A DNA stretch of 64,000 nucleotides from assembly GCA_943788055.1 (NCBI GenBank), contig CALSOU010000008.1:62001-126000 (forward strand), read 5' to 3'. This DNA is from an uncultured Saprospiraceae bacterium. GTDB lineage: Bacteria > Bacteroidota > Bacteroidia > Chitinophagales > Saprospiraceae. The translations under genes were made by a program, and so were the position numbers. The first letter of the stretch is position 1; every line of letters begins with the position of its first letter. Of the stretch, positions 45,410 to 55,600 are shown piece after piece. A model generated the notes under the pieces. The model was not told where the DNA came from. It searched no databases and was given only the letters and a program-made list of their open reading frames with translations.

Positions 45410-46303
45410 ATGCATAAATCAGGATTTGTAAATATTTTAGGCCGCCCAAACGTTGGTAAATCAACTTTATTAAACGCAATGATGGGCGAGCGGATGTCTA
45501 TCATTACAAGTAAACCACAGACTACACGACATAGAATAATAGGCCTCCTCAGCGGAGATGATTATCAAATTGTCTTCTCTGACACACCGGGTGTAATCTA
45601 TGACCCACACTACAAAATGCAGAAAGCGATGAACAGCTTTGCATATTCGACCCTTGAAGATGCAGATGTATTGCTGTTCGTGACAGACATTTATGAGAAA
45701 TACGATGATGATGATCCAATATTTGAGAAAATTAGGAATCTCCCAATACCCAAAATCCTACTGATAAATAAGCTCGATCAAATAACTCCAGAAAAACAGG
45801 CGAATCTTGAAGAATTTTGGGGACAACAAGACTACTTTCAGGATACTATTTATATCTCAGCCAAAGAAGATATTAATATCAAGAATTTAATTTTAACCAT
45901 TAAAAATCTCCTTCCTGAAGGTCCAGCATACTATCCCAAAGATCAGCTAAGTGATCGTCCTGAACGCTTTTTCATCAGCGAAATCATTAGAGAAAAGATC
46001 TTAGAACAGTACAAACAAGAAATACCCTACTCTTCCGAAGTCGTCGTTACAGAATTCAAAGAGAAAGAGCACCATAAAGGACCAATAGTTCATATCTTTG
46101 CAGAGATATATGTGTCAAGACCGACACAGAAATCAATCATTATTGGCAAGCAAGGTAAAGCGATAAAAGCTTTGGGAACAGAAGCACGGAAATCCATCGA
46201 GGCATTTCTAGAAAAAAAGGTGTTTCTTGAATTGTTTGTAAAAATCAAAGAAAACTGGCGAAACGACGAGAAGTGGTTAAAGCAGTTTGGATACAAAAAC
46301 TAA
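45410..46303 (+). CDS. era: GTPase Era
   Basis: A 30S-assembly GTPase that binds the 3' end of 16S rRNA. The 297 residues hold the G domain, with G1 GRPNVGKST at residues 11-19, DTPG (G3) and NKLD (G4), followed by the C-terminal KH domain (RFFISEIIREKILEQ, SIIIGKQGKAIKALGTEARK, the KH GxxG loop). Length and order are normal. It starts directly after the preceding stop codon and is followed 3 bases later by der, so two ribosome-assembly GTPases are encoded back to back. Confidence 0.97.
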   Translation: MHKSGFVNILGRPNVGKSTLLNAMMGERMSIITSKPQTTRHRIIGLLSGDDYQIVFSDTPGVIYDPHYKMQKAMNSFAYSTLEDADVLLFVTDIYEKYDDDDPIFEKIRNLPIPKILLINKLDQITPEKQANLEEFWGQQDYFQDTIYISAKEDINIKNLILTIKNLLPEGPAYYPKDQLSDRPERFFISEIIREKILEQYKQEIPYSSEVVVTEFKEKEHHKGPIVHIFAEIYVSRPTQKSIIIGKQGKAIKALGTEARKSIEAFLEKKVFLELFVKIKENWRNDEKWLKQFGYKN

Positions 46304-46306
46304 AAT

Positions 46307-47611
46307 ATGCCAAAAATTGTGGCTATCGTGGGGAGACCCAATGTAGGAAAATCAACACTTTATAATCGTCTTATCGGTGAACGCCAAGCAATTATCGATA
46401 ATGTCAGTGGAGTAACAAGAGATAGAATCTACGGTCCTTGCGAATGGAACGGAAGGCAATTTACTGTCATAGATACCGGTGGTTTCGTCAAGGGATCAGA
46501 AGATGTTTTCGAAGCAGCTATTAGATCGCAAGTTCAAATTGCCATAGAAGAAGCTGATATTATAGTGTTCATGACTGATGTCACTACAGGCATCACTGAT
46601 CTAGATGCTGATATTGCCGACATTCTTCGTAAAACAGATAAGACAGTTTTCCTTTCTGTAAACAAGGTTGACAATGCAACACGCCAACTTAGTGCTAACG
46701 AATTCTGGGGATTAGGATTCGAAAATACCTTTTTTCTCTCCGCAATTACAGGTAGCGGAAGTGGAGAATTACTAGATGCAATAACAGATTCTCTACCATC
46801 AGATAATGACGAACTAGATGACGATATTCCCAAAATATCTATCATAGGTCAACCGAATGTAGGCAAATCTTCATTGACCAATGCATTACTTGGAAAAGAA
46901 CGCAATATCGTAACGGATATCGCTGGCACCACAAGGGATGCAATACATGAACGTTTCAATAAATTCGGCAAGGATTTCTACATCATAGATACGGCGGGTA
47001 TCAGAAAGAAAGCTAAAGTCCATGAAGACCTTGAGTTTTATTCTGTAATGAGAGCTGTCAAGGCAATTGAAGAAAGCGACGTCTGTATTCTGATGATTGA
47101 TGCAACCAAAGGATTGACAGCTCAAGACTTGAGTCTTTTGCGCCTGGTTGAAAAAAGAAAGAAAGGCCTTGTTCTTGCAGTTAATAAGTGGGATCTTTTA
47201 GATAAAGAAACTAACACAGCGAGAGACATGGAAAATACACTTCGCGAAAAAATTGGCATGTTCACTGACATTCCGATAATCTTCATTTCGGCACTTGAAA
47301 AACAACGGATTCTGAAGGTGATGGAAATTGCTTTAGAAGTAGAAGAAAATCGAAGAAGACGAATCAAGACTTCAAAATTGAATGAAATTATGCTTGAAGC
47401 GATTGAGCGTGTACCTCCTCCTGCTCAAAGAGGACGGTTTATAACAATTAAATATGTCGTGCAACTTCCTACTCATTATCCAGCTTTCGCATTTTTCTGC
47501 AATAGTCCTAAATACGTGCGAGATGCTTATAAAGCTTACCTCGAAAATCAATTACGGAAGAACTTCAATTTCACTGGAGTTCCGGTAACCATTTTCTTCA
47601 GAGAAAAATAA
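46307..47611 (+). CDS. der: GTPase Der (EngA)
   Basis: A double-G-domain GTPase required for 50S assembly. The 434 residues contain G domain 1 (GRPNVGKST at residues 9-17, DTGG, NKVD), an acidic linker (SDNDELDDD), G domain 2 (GQPNVGKSS, DTAG, NKWD) and the C-terminal KH-like domain (RVPPPAQRGRFITIKYVVQ, FCNSPKYV). It is 3 bases downstream of era, and rfbC follows after 17 bases, so the run from 44825 to 49031 may be a single transcript. Confidence 0.97.
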   Translation: MPKIVAIVGRPNVGKSTLYNRLIGERQAIIDNVSGVTRDRIYGPCEWNGRQFTVIDTGGFVKGSEDVFEAAIRSQVQIAIEEADIIVFMTDVTTGITDLDADIADILRKTDKTVFLSVNKVDNATRQLSANEFWGLGFENTFFLSAITGSGSGELLDAITDSLPSDNDELDDDIPKISIIGQPNVGKSSLTNALLGKERNIVTDIAGTTRDAIHERFNKFGKDFYIIDTAGIRKKAKVHEDLEFYSVMRAVKAIEESDVCILMIDATKGLTAQDLSLLRLVEKRKKGLVLAVNKWDLLDKETNTARDMENTLREKIGMFTDIPIIFISALEKQRILKVMEIALEVEENRRRRIKTSKLNEIMLEAIERVPPPAQRGRFITIKYVVQLPTHYPAFAFFCNSPKYVRDAYKAYLENQLRKNFNFTGVPVTIFFREK

Positions 47612-47628
47612 ATCTAAAGCAACACTAC

Positions 47629-48180
47629 ATGGAGTATATCAAAACACCTTTTGAGGGACTTTACGTTGTTCAACCAAGAGTATTTGAAGACGATCGTGGA
47701 TATTTTTTTGAAATCTATAATAGAAATAGAGAACGCGATGCAAAGCTAAACTACAATTGGGTTCAAGATAACGAAGCTTTTTCAGAACGCGGTGTTCTCC
47801 GTGGTTTACATTATCAGACAGGAAGTTCGAGTCAAGCCAAGCTTGTTCGTGTTATCCAAGGTAGTGTTCAGGATGTGGTGGTGGATTTGCGTCCTCAGAG
47901 TAAAAGATATGGCCAGCATTACTCCATCATTTTAAGTTCTGAAAACAAAAAGCAGTTGCTTGTTCCTCGTGGATTTGCTCACGGGTACTTGGTAATATCA
48001 GAGGAGGCAATATTTGCATATAAGTGCGACAATTATTACAACAAAGCTGCAGAAGGTGGTTTACTTTTCAGTGATCCAGCTTTAGAAATTCCATGGTTAT
48101 TGGCTCAAAGTAGTTTTATTGTCAGCGAAAAAGATGAAGTACTACCCGTATTTGGTCAACATCTAGCTGTAAACTTATGA
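47629..48180 (+). CDS. rfbC: dTDP-4-dehydrorhamnose 3,5-epimerase
   Basis: Third step of dTDP-L-rhamnose synthesis for surface polysaccharide. The 183-residue cupin has the family motifs GLYVVQPRVFEDDRGYFFE, ERGVLRGLHYQ (the GLHYQ His is catalytic) and VPRGFAHGYLV. The length is standard. The stop overlaps the rfbD start by 4 bases. The first two pathway genes, rfbA and rfbB, are not in the window, so the pathway is split across the genome. Confidence 0.95.
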   Translation: MEYIKTPFEGLYVVQPRVFEDDRGYFFEIYNRNRERDAKLNYNWVQDNEAFSERGVLRGLHYQTGSSSQAKLVRVIQGSVQDVVVDLRPQSKRYGQHYSIILSSENKKQLLVPRGFAHGYLVISEEAIFAYKCDNYYNKAAEGGLLFSDPALEIPWLLAQSSFIVSEKDEVLPVFGQHLAVNL

Positions 48181-49031
48181 ATAGAATACTTGTAACTGGT
48201 GCCGCAGGTCAGGTGGGTAGTGCTATACGCTCTATTCATAATGGATACAAGCATGCTTTCTTTTTTACAGATCGTAAAGAACTAGATATAACTGATAAAA
48301 ATGCTGTGTCAGAATTCGTCAAGATTAACAAAGTTGATACAATTATCAATTGTGCTGCTTATACGGCAGTTGATCTAGCTGAAAGTGAAAAAGATCAATG
48401 TTTTCTCATCAATGAAAAAGCCGTAGGTTACCTAGCAGAGGCTTGCGCCCAAAATGGAGGATTGTTGGTACATATATCCTCAGACTACGTTTACCACTGC
48501 GATCACAATCAACCGATGAGTGAAAACAGCGCAACAAAGCCAAAAGGAGTGTACGCTGCATCTAAACTAGCTGGTGAACATCTTGCCCTAGCCAACTGCC
48601 CAAATACAATAATTCTAAGAACCTCATGGGTATACAGCTACGAAGGAAAAAACTTTGTGAAAACGATTGACAGACTTGCAAAAAATCGAGATCATTTGAC
48701 CATCGTAAACGATCAAATTGGATCTCCAACATATGCCTTAGATATTGCAAAAACTATTCTAGAGCTTTTGAAAATCTCCAATGAGAAAGAAATTTCCGGT
48801 ACTTATAATTTCTGCAATGAAGGATTCATAAGCTGGTATGATTTTGCTAAAGAAATTGTACGCTATAGGGCTTATCAATGTAAAGTAAATCCTGTTCCAT
48901 CATCTGCCTATCCTACCGCAGCAAAACGACCTTTAAATTCAAGGTTGGACACTTCTAAAATTCAGGGTCTTGGCATTCATTTAACGCCATGGGTCACTAG
49001 TCTACACAACTGTTTAGACATACTAAACTAG
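48177..49031 (+). CDS. rfbD: dTDP-4-dehydrorhamnose reductase
   Basis: Final NAD(P)H-dependent step of dTDP-L-rhamnose synthesis. The 284-residue extended SDR protein has the nucleotide-binding TGAAGQVG at about residues 7-14, DITDKNAV, NCAAYTAVD, the HISSDYVYH region, and the catalytic Tyr-x3-Lys in YAASKLAGE. LRTSWVYS follows, as in the family. The start codon lies within the last codon and stop of rfbC (ATGA overlap), indicating translational coupling. The gene is followed by 224 bases without a gene. Confidence 0.94.
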   Translation: MNRILVTGAAGQVGSAIRSIHNGYKHAFFFTDRKELDITDKNAVSEFVKINKVDTIINCAAYTAVDLAESEKDQCFLINEKAVGYLAEACAQNGGLLVHISSDYVYHCDHNQPMSENSATKPKGVYAASKLAGEHLALANCPNTIILRTSWVYSYEGKNFVKTIDRLAKNRDHLTIVNDQIGSPTYALDIAKTILELLKISNEKEISGTYNFCNEGFISWYDFAKEIVRYRAYQCKVNPVPSSAYPTAAKRPLNSRLDTSKIQGLGIHLTPWVTSLHNCLDILN

Positions 49032-49207
49032 ATATTATCAGATTAATTCCAAATGATCCTAGAAAATCCGAAAATGTCTCTTTAGAAGCAGGCGGTCCAT
49101 TGCTATGGCCTATTCAAAAACATTTTCATTAAAAAATGTATTTTTACTAGTAAGGTTAGTCATTTCGACCTCTTGTTTTTTTCAAGGTGCATATAGTAAA
49201 GTAAGCC

Positions 49208-49238
49208 TTGCGAGCGTTGTATTCTTGTATCACATTTG
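49208..49238 (+). promoter_or_regulatory. Candidate promoter of the T9SS gene at 49256
   Basis: TTG (49208-49210), 20 bases, then CACATTTG (49231-49238), one base from TAnnTTTG. Transcription would begin about 10 bases before the TTG start codon, giving a very short leader. Confidence 0.4.
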
Positions 49239-49255
49239 ACGTTAATTAACTGTTT

Positions 49256-51994
49256 TTGAAGAAATCACAATTTAAATATCTTTTAGTAGCACTTTTTGTT
49301 TGTGTCAGTTTTTTGGCGAAAGCCACACACAACAGAGCAGGCGAAATCACATATAAGGAAATAGGTGACTTAACTATTGAAGTTACGGTTACGACGTACA
49401 CAAAGGCAAATGGAACAATGGTTGATCGCGACTCAATTCTGATAGATTGGGGAGACTTAGAAACAGAGTTTTTGGAACGATCCAATGGTGGAGGCCAAAT
49501 AATTAGCAATAACGTCCGAAAAAATATATATAAAGGCATACACGTTTATCCGGGTCGTAATACCTATAAAATTTCCATGACCGATCCAAATCGAGTTGGT
49601 GAAATTCAAAATCTAAACTTTCCCAATTCAGAAAACATCAGATTCCACCTATTCGCTGTCTTTACTTTTACAAACCAAACATTCGATGGCCAGAATAGCT
49701 CCGTTATTCTACAGCAAGAACCTATCGATATTGCCTGTATAGGTGAACCTTTCATTCACATTCCAGCGGCATACGACGAAGATGATGATTCTTTGGTATT
49801 TGAACTCACAGTTCCATATGATGGAAATGGTGAGCAAATCGAAGACTACCAATATCCAAATGAGATAATTCCGACCAATAACAACTTTTCATTTAACACC
49901 ACTAATGGTGAAATCTTATGGGAGACTCCTCAAAAAACAGGCGAATATAATGTCGCGTTTCTAGTTAAAGAATATCGAAATGGTGTTTTGCTAAATACCA
50001 TGATTCGTGATATGCAAATCTTCGTATTGGATTGTGATAATAGTCCACCCTCTATAGAAGTACCAGATGAAATCTGCGTTGTAGCTGGCGAAACTGTCAA
50101 CTTTGACGTTATAGTTAATGATCCTAACGTCGGTCAGCAAGTGTTTCTTGAGGCAACAGGAGCTCCATTCGATTTCTTAATTAATCCAGCAACTATGACA
50201 GGGCCAGTCGGTTATGCTGACGTACCTTTTGTTGCAACTTTTAGTTGGACTCCTCGCTGTGAAGATATCTCCAATAATCCTTTTGAAATCGTATTTCGAG
50301 CAGTGGATGATTTCTTTCTTGGGACAAACTTCGTAACTGGATTGGCAGATCTTAAATCCACGCGTATTAAGGTTGTAGGACCTCCTCCGGAAAATCTTGA
50401 AGCAGAGGCAGATAATCAACGTATTCGATTGCGATGGGATCTACCCTATGCTTGTGAAAATACGGAAAATGACTTTTTTCAAGGTTTTACTATTTGGCGA
50501 GCTGAACAATCAATCGAAATTCCTCCGGACACCTGCGCACCAGGTATAGAGGGTAAAGGTTACGTGCAAGTTGGGAAAATTCAGCTTATAATTGAACCCG
50601 GCGAGTATGTATTTGAAGATTTTGAAGCGAAAAAAGGAAAAACCTATTGCTACCGTGTAGTAGCAGAATTTGCTAAGGTTAGTGCAGCAGGTTTTCCATA
50701 TAATTTTATTCAGTCACTGGTTTCAAATGAAGTCTGTCTACAGCTCGCTAGAGATATTCCGGTTCTGACAAAAGTATCAGTTCTTCAAACAGATAACAAT
50801 AATGGACTTATTCAACTTGAATGTATCAAACCTGATCCAGAAGCTCTTGATACAATCTTAAATCCTGGGCCATATAGGTATCAACTTCAAAGATCTAGCG
50901 GCACAAATGGAATTGATTTTAGTGATATTACAGGTGCTAGTTTCTCCACTGTTAATTTTGGTGACCCTCTTACTACATTTAGTTATACGAATACAGACCT
51001 AGATACGAGAACAATTGGGTACAACTATAGAATCGCTTTTTATGCTAATGGTGAAGATAATTTATATGATTATTCATCATCAAGTTCTTCTGTATTTCTG
51101 GAAGTGTTATCCGCAGATAAAGCAAATAAACTTAGTTGGGAGTCGTTTACTTCATGGAATAATGAACTCTACTACCTTTATAAATTCGATGGTAGCATCT
51201 TTGATTTGGTTGACAGTACAGCCACTACGGAATACACAGATGTTGGTCTCATCAATGGAATAGAGTATTGTTACTATGTAGAATCAAAAGGTTCCTATGG
51301 CATACCTGAGCTATCTCAAGTTATTCTGAACGATAGTAATGAATCCTGCGGAATTCCTCTAGATACGATGCCACCTTGTATTCCTGAACTTGAAGTATTT
51401 AATTCTTGTGATCAAGCGGATGAAACAATTCCAGAAGAAGCATTCGTAAATACCCTAAGTTGGAATCGAGTGGACTTGGCATGTGAAGGCAGCGACGATA
51501 TTGTGGCATATAATATCTATTTCAAATTTAACATTGAAGATAATTTTCTACTACTTGCAACTATAGATGACATACAGGTTGTAGAATTTGATCATAAACC
51601 GGAAATGGGATTAACCGCATGTTATGCAATTTCTGCAGTTGATAGTGTTGGTAATGAAAGTGATATTAGTCCATTTTTCTGTATTGAAGATTGTCCATCC
51701 TACATTCTTCCCAATGCTTTTACACCAAATGGAGATGGATCCAATGATTTCTTTATTCCTATATTAAATCGATTTGTTTCAAGTGTTCGATTTGAAGTAT
51801 TCAATGAGTGGGGGCAAAAAGTTTTTGAAACAAATGATCCTGAGATAAATTGGAACGGTACAAATTTCCAAAACTTACCACTCCACGATGGTGTTTATTA
51901 CTATACATGTGAAGTATTTCAAACAAGTGCTGTTCAAGGTGAACAGAGTTATGATTTCTTAAAAGGATTCATTCAAATTCTAAAATCTAATTAA
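49256..51994 (+). CDS. Secreted protein with FN3-like domains and a T9SS type B sorting domain
   Basis: This 912-residue protein starts at TTG, chosen because it opens directly into a signal peptide (KKSQFKYLLVALFVCVSFLAKA) and no upstream ATG is in frame. The region after cleavage (THNRAGEITYKEIG, SILIDWGD) resembles the conserved N-terminal module of many Bacteroidota gliding-associated proteins. Cadherin- or Ig-like modules and FN3-like modules (LRWDLPYACENTENDFFQGFTI, KLSWESFTSWNNE, NTLSWNRVDLACEGSDDIV) fill the middle. The sorting domain (ILPNAFTPNGDGSNDFF, VFNEWGQKVFE) ends it. The stop codon overlaps the ribE start by one base. Confidence 0.87.
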   Translation: MKKSQFKYLLVALFVCVSFLAKATHNRAGEITYKEIGDLTIEVTVTTYTKANGTMVDRDSILIDWGDLETEFLERSNGGGQIISNNVRKNIYKGIHVYPGRNTYKISMTDPNRVGEIQNLNFPNSENIRFHLFAVFTFTNQTFDGQNSSVILQQEPIDIACIGEPFIHIPAAYDEDDDSLVFELTVPYDGNGEQIEDYQYPNEIIPTNNNFSFNTTNGEILWETPQKTGEYNVAFLVKEYRNGVLLNTMIRDMQIFVLDCDNSPPSIEVPDEICVVAGETVNFDVIVNDPNVGQQVFLEATGAPFDFLINPATMTGPVGYADVPFVATFSWTPRCEDISNNPFEIVFRAVDDFFLGTNFVTGLADLKSTRIKVVGPPPENLEAEADNQRIRLRWDLPYACENTENDFFQGFTIWRAEQSIEIPPDTCAPGIEGKGYVQVGKIQLIIEPGEYVFEDFEAKKGKTYCYRVVAEFAKVSAAGFPYNFIQSLVSNEVCLQLARDIPVLTKVSVLQTDNNNGLIQLECIKPDPEALDTILNPGPYRYQLQRSSGTNGIDFSDITGASFSTVNFGDPLTTFSYTNTDLDTRTIGYNYRIAFYANGEDNLYDYSSSSSSVFLEVLSADKANKLSWESFTSWNNELYYLYKFDGSIFDLVDSTATTEYTDVGLINGIEYCYYVESKGSYGIPELSQVILNDSNESCGIPLDTMPPCIPELEVFNSCDQADETIPEEAFVNTLSWNRVDLACEGSDDIVAYNIYFKFNIEDNFLLLATIDDIQVVEFDHKPEMGLTACYAISAVDSVGNESDISPFFCIEDCPSYILPNAFTPNGDGSNDFFIPILNRFVSSVRFEVFNEWGQKVFETNDPEINWNGTNFQNLPLHDGVYYYTCEVFQTSAVQGEQSYDFLKGFIQILKSN

Positions 51995-52587
51995 TGTTTA
52001 CAGGAATTATTGAAGGTCAAGGAACAATAGTTAACTTTATCAAGGATCGAGATAATGTTACTTTCAGTGTAAAGTCATCATTAGCTCAACATCTGAAGAT
52101 TGACCAAAGTCTATCTCACAATGGTATTTGCCTTACAGTTGTAAAGATAGTTAATGATGTTTATGACGTTACAGCTATTGGAGAGACCTTAAACTTAACA
52201 GCTTCAAAAAGTTGGAAAATAGGCGATGTACTCAATCTTGAAAGAGCGGCTCAACTACATGCGAGATTAGATGGTCATATTGTACAAGGTCACGTTGACG
52301 GGGTAGGTAAAGTTATAGAAATACTGGATGAGAATGGTAGCTGGAGGTATACGATAAGTTACGATGAAAAACACGCTCCACTCATGATTTCAAAAGGTTC
52401 AATTTGTATAGACGGTGTAAGTCTCACAGTTATAAGCCCTTCTAGAAATCAATTTCAAATAGCAATCATTCCTTACACTTATGAGCACACAAGTTTCAAG
52501 CACTATGAAATAGGAACAGAAGTTAATTTAGAATTTGATCTAATTGGAAAATATATCCTAAGACAGCAGTTACTAAGTACTACATAG
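51994..52587 (+). CDS. ribE: Riboflavin synthase, alpha subunit
   Basis: Converts two 6,7-dimethyl-8-ribityllumazine molecules to riboflavin and a pyrimidine. The 197 residues are two lumazine-binding repeats: MFTGIIEGQGTI with SHNGICLTVV, and GHIVQGHVDGVGKV with ISKGSICIDGVSLTVI. Length and motifs are normal. The ATG overlaps the stop codon of the T9SS gene (TAATG), so it depends at least partly on translation of that gene. No other riboflavin genes are nearby. A bidirectional terminator follows. Confidence 0.95.
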   Translation: MFTGIIEGQGTIVNFIKDRDNVTFSVKSSLAQHLKIDQSLSHNGICLTVVKIVNDVYDVTAIGETLNLTASKSWKIGDVLNLERAAQLHARLDGHIVQGHVDGVGKVIEILDENGSWRYTISYDEKHAPLMISKGSICIDGVSLTVISPSRNQFQIAIIPYTYEHTSFKHYEIGTEVNLEFDLIGKYILRQQLLSTT

Positions 52588-52621
52588 TTTTTCTAAGTCT
52601 GACCTTCTTAGTCTGGGAAAA

Positions 52622-52664
52622 CAAAAAGGGAAACAGATCACATGATCAGTTCCCCTTTTCTTTT
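52622..52664. terminator. Bidirectional terminator between ribE and rpoC
   Basis: The arms at 52624-52640 and 52643-52659 are complementary over 17 bases with two mismatches and carry A-rich and T-rich outer ends (AAAAGGG, CCCTTTT), so the hairpin can stop both the plus-strand ribE and the minus-strand rpoC transcripts. Confidence 0.85.
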
Positions 52665-52682
52665 ATGTCTCACGGATGAGTT

Positions 52683-55600
52683 TTACTCCTCTAATTCTAC
52701 AACGTCTTCACTTTCATTCGCAACTTCTTCTTTTACTTTCACGAATAAGTTTTTACGATTGACAAGTCCAGTACCTGCTGGAATTAACTTACCTACAATT
52801 ACATTCTCTTTCAATCCTTCCAGATAATCTGTTTTAGCACTAATTGCTGCACTAGATAATACTTTAGTTGTCTCCTGGAAAGAAGCTGCAGAAATCCAAC
52901 TATAAGTACCCAATGATGATCTAGTAATACCTTGAAGCATAGGACTAGAAGTAGATGGTACTGCATCTCTAAATTCAAGAGGTTTCATATCATTTCGCTT
53001 CAAGTAAGAATTCTCCTCACGTATTTGACGAAGCGTGACTAACTCACCAGCTTTGATATTTGTAGAATCTCCGCTATCCATGATGAACTTTTTGTCGTAA
53101 ATCCAATCATTCTGTTTCAGAAATTCATACTTTTCTACACTTTCTCCCTCTAGAAATATTGTATCTCCAGCGTCCTCAATCTTCACACGTCTCATCATCT
53201 GTCTAACGATAACTTCGATATGCTTATCGTTGATTGATATACCCTGGGATCTATATACTTCTTGTATTTCATTTACAAGATATGACTGAACAGCAAATGG
53301 ACCTTTAATAAACAAAATATCAATTGGTGCAATTGCTCCGTCAGATAATCTCATACCTGCTCTCACGAAGTCACCTTCTTGAACTAAAATGTGCTTAGAA
53401 AGTCCAACAAGATACTTACGTTTTTCTCCAGTTCTTTCATCCAATACGACTACTTCTCTATTACCTCTTTTGATCTTACCAAAAGAAATGATACCGTCAA
53501 TCTCAGAAACCACCGCTGGATTTGAAGGATTTCTCGCTTCAAATAATTCAGTTACACGAGGTAGACCCCCTGTAATATCTTGGATTTTACCAAGTTTTCT
53601 AGGAATCTTGACAATCTTCTCTCCTGGTGAAACTTCAGCTCCATCTTCAATGGAAATGTATGCTCCCACTGGCAAGTTGTAACTCTTAAGTTCCTCTCCA
53701 CCTGGAGACATAATTCTGATTGTAGGTATTTTCTTTTTGTTCTTAGATTCTATCAACACCTTCTCTTCGAAACCAGTTTGATCATCTCGCTCTGTTCTGA
53801 AAGTAATACCTTCTTCAATTGAATCAAATTTAACAACACCTCCAAATTCAGAAATTATCAACGCGTTAAACGGATCCCATTCACAAATTACGTCCCCTTT
53901 ACCGATCATAGCTCCCTCTTTTACAGCGAGATTTGATCCGTATGGTATGTAGTTACTTTGAAGAATTCTACCTGATTTCTCATCAACGATCTTGATTTCA
54001 CCAGATCTTGAAATAACAACAGTTTCATCTTTCGACTTAACAGTCTTTACGTTATCAAATTCTAGTTTTCCTTCAAACTTCGACGTGATATCATTTTCGG
54101 CTTTTGTTACAGATGCGATACCACCCACGTGAAATGTACGAAGTGTCAACTGTGTACCAGGCTCACCGATTGATTGAGCAGCAATAATTCCCACTGCATC
54201 ACCTCTTTCAGTAATTCTGCCGGTTGCGAGGTTTTTACCATAACACTTTCGGCAAACTCCTTTTGTCGTTTCACAAGTTAAAACTGACCGAATATTAACA
54301 GATTCGATTCCTTCTTCTGCAACTAAAGCAGCTAACTCGGGAGTAATATACTGACCAGCTTCAATAATTACTTTGTCAGTTTTAAGCTCCGTTACATCAT
54401 GTAATGCGAATCGTCCTATGATTCTAGACCCAAGTGTTTCTACAATCTTATCATTCTCTTTAAGAGCGAAAGTTTCAATTCCTCTTAAAGTATCACAATC
54501 CTCTTCAATTATGATCACATCCTGAGCAACATCAACTAGTCTTCTTGTAAGATAACCCGCATCTGCAGTCTTCAAGGCTGTATCGGCAAGACCTTTTCTC
54601 GCACCGTGAGTAGATATAAAGTACTCTAGTACAGAAAGTCCCTCAAGGAAGTTTGCAAGAATTGGATTTTCAATAATTGCTGCACCTGTGTCACCAGATT
54701 TTCTTGGTTTAGCCATCAAGCCTCTTAACCCACAAAGCTGCTTAATCTGTGCTTGTGAACCACGAGCTCCAGAATCAAGCATCATATATACGGAGTTAAA
54801 TCCTTGCTTGTGTTCCGCAAGCTCTTTCATTAAGTTTTGCGTAATCGCATTATCTGCATACGTCCACTTGTCAATGATTTGGTTATATCTTTCACTATTA
54901 GTGATCAACCCCATATTGTAATTATCCCAAACCTCATCAACTTCAGTTTGAGCATTTACTAGCGTTTTTTCTTTCACAGACGGTGTAATCAAGTCACCTA
55001 AGTTAAAAGAAAGTCCACCCTTGAATGACCAGTAGAAACCTAGTTCCTTTATTTTATCAAGGAAATTAGCTGTTACTGTGAAACTTGTAAGGTTGATTAT
55101 TTTACTAATTACCTTCTTTAGATTCTTTTTTGTCAATAGATCATTGATATAAGGGACGGTCGGAGGTCGAGATTCATTAAGGAGTACTCGTCCTACAGTA
55201 GTATCTATAATCTCAGAAATAGCTTCGCCATTCTCATCGATATTATCAATCTTAACCTTGATCTGTGCATGTAATTCTATTACACCTTCATTAAAGGCAA
55301 TAACTACCTCTTCTGGTGAATAGAACTTCATTCCTTCTCCTTTAACTGCTAACTCCTTAGAGCTAGTTCTTACTTTCGTCAAGTAATATAGTCCTAGTAC
55401 CATATCCTGAGAAGGAAGTGTTACTGGTGAACCGTCTTGTGGATTAAGCATGTTGTGTGCTGAAAGCATCAAAACTTGTGCTTCAAGAATTGCTCCTTGG
55501 GAAAGCGGTACGTGCACAGCCATCTGGTCACCATCAAAATCGGCGTTGAATGCTCCACAAACAAGTGGGTGCAACTGTATCGCTTTACCTTCAACCAAAA

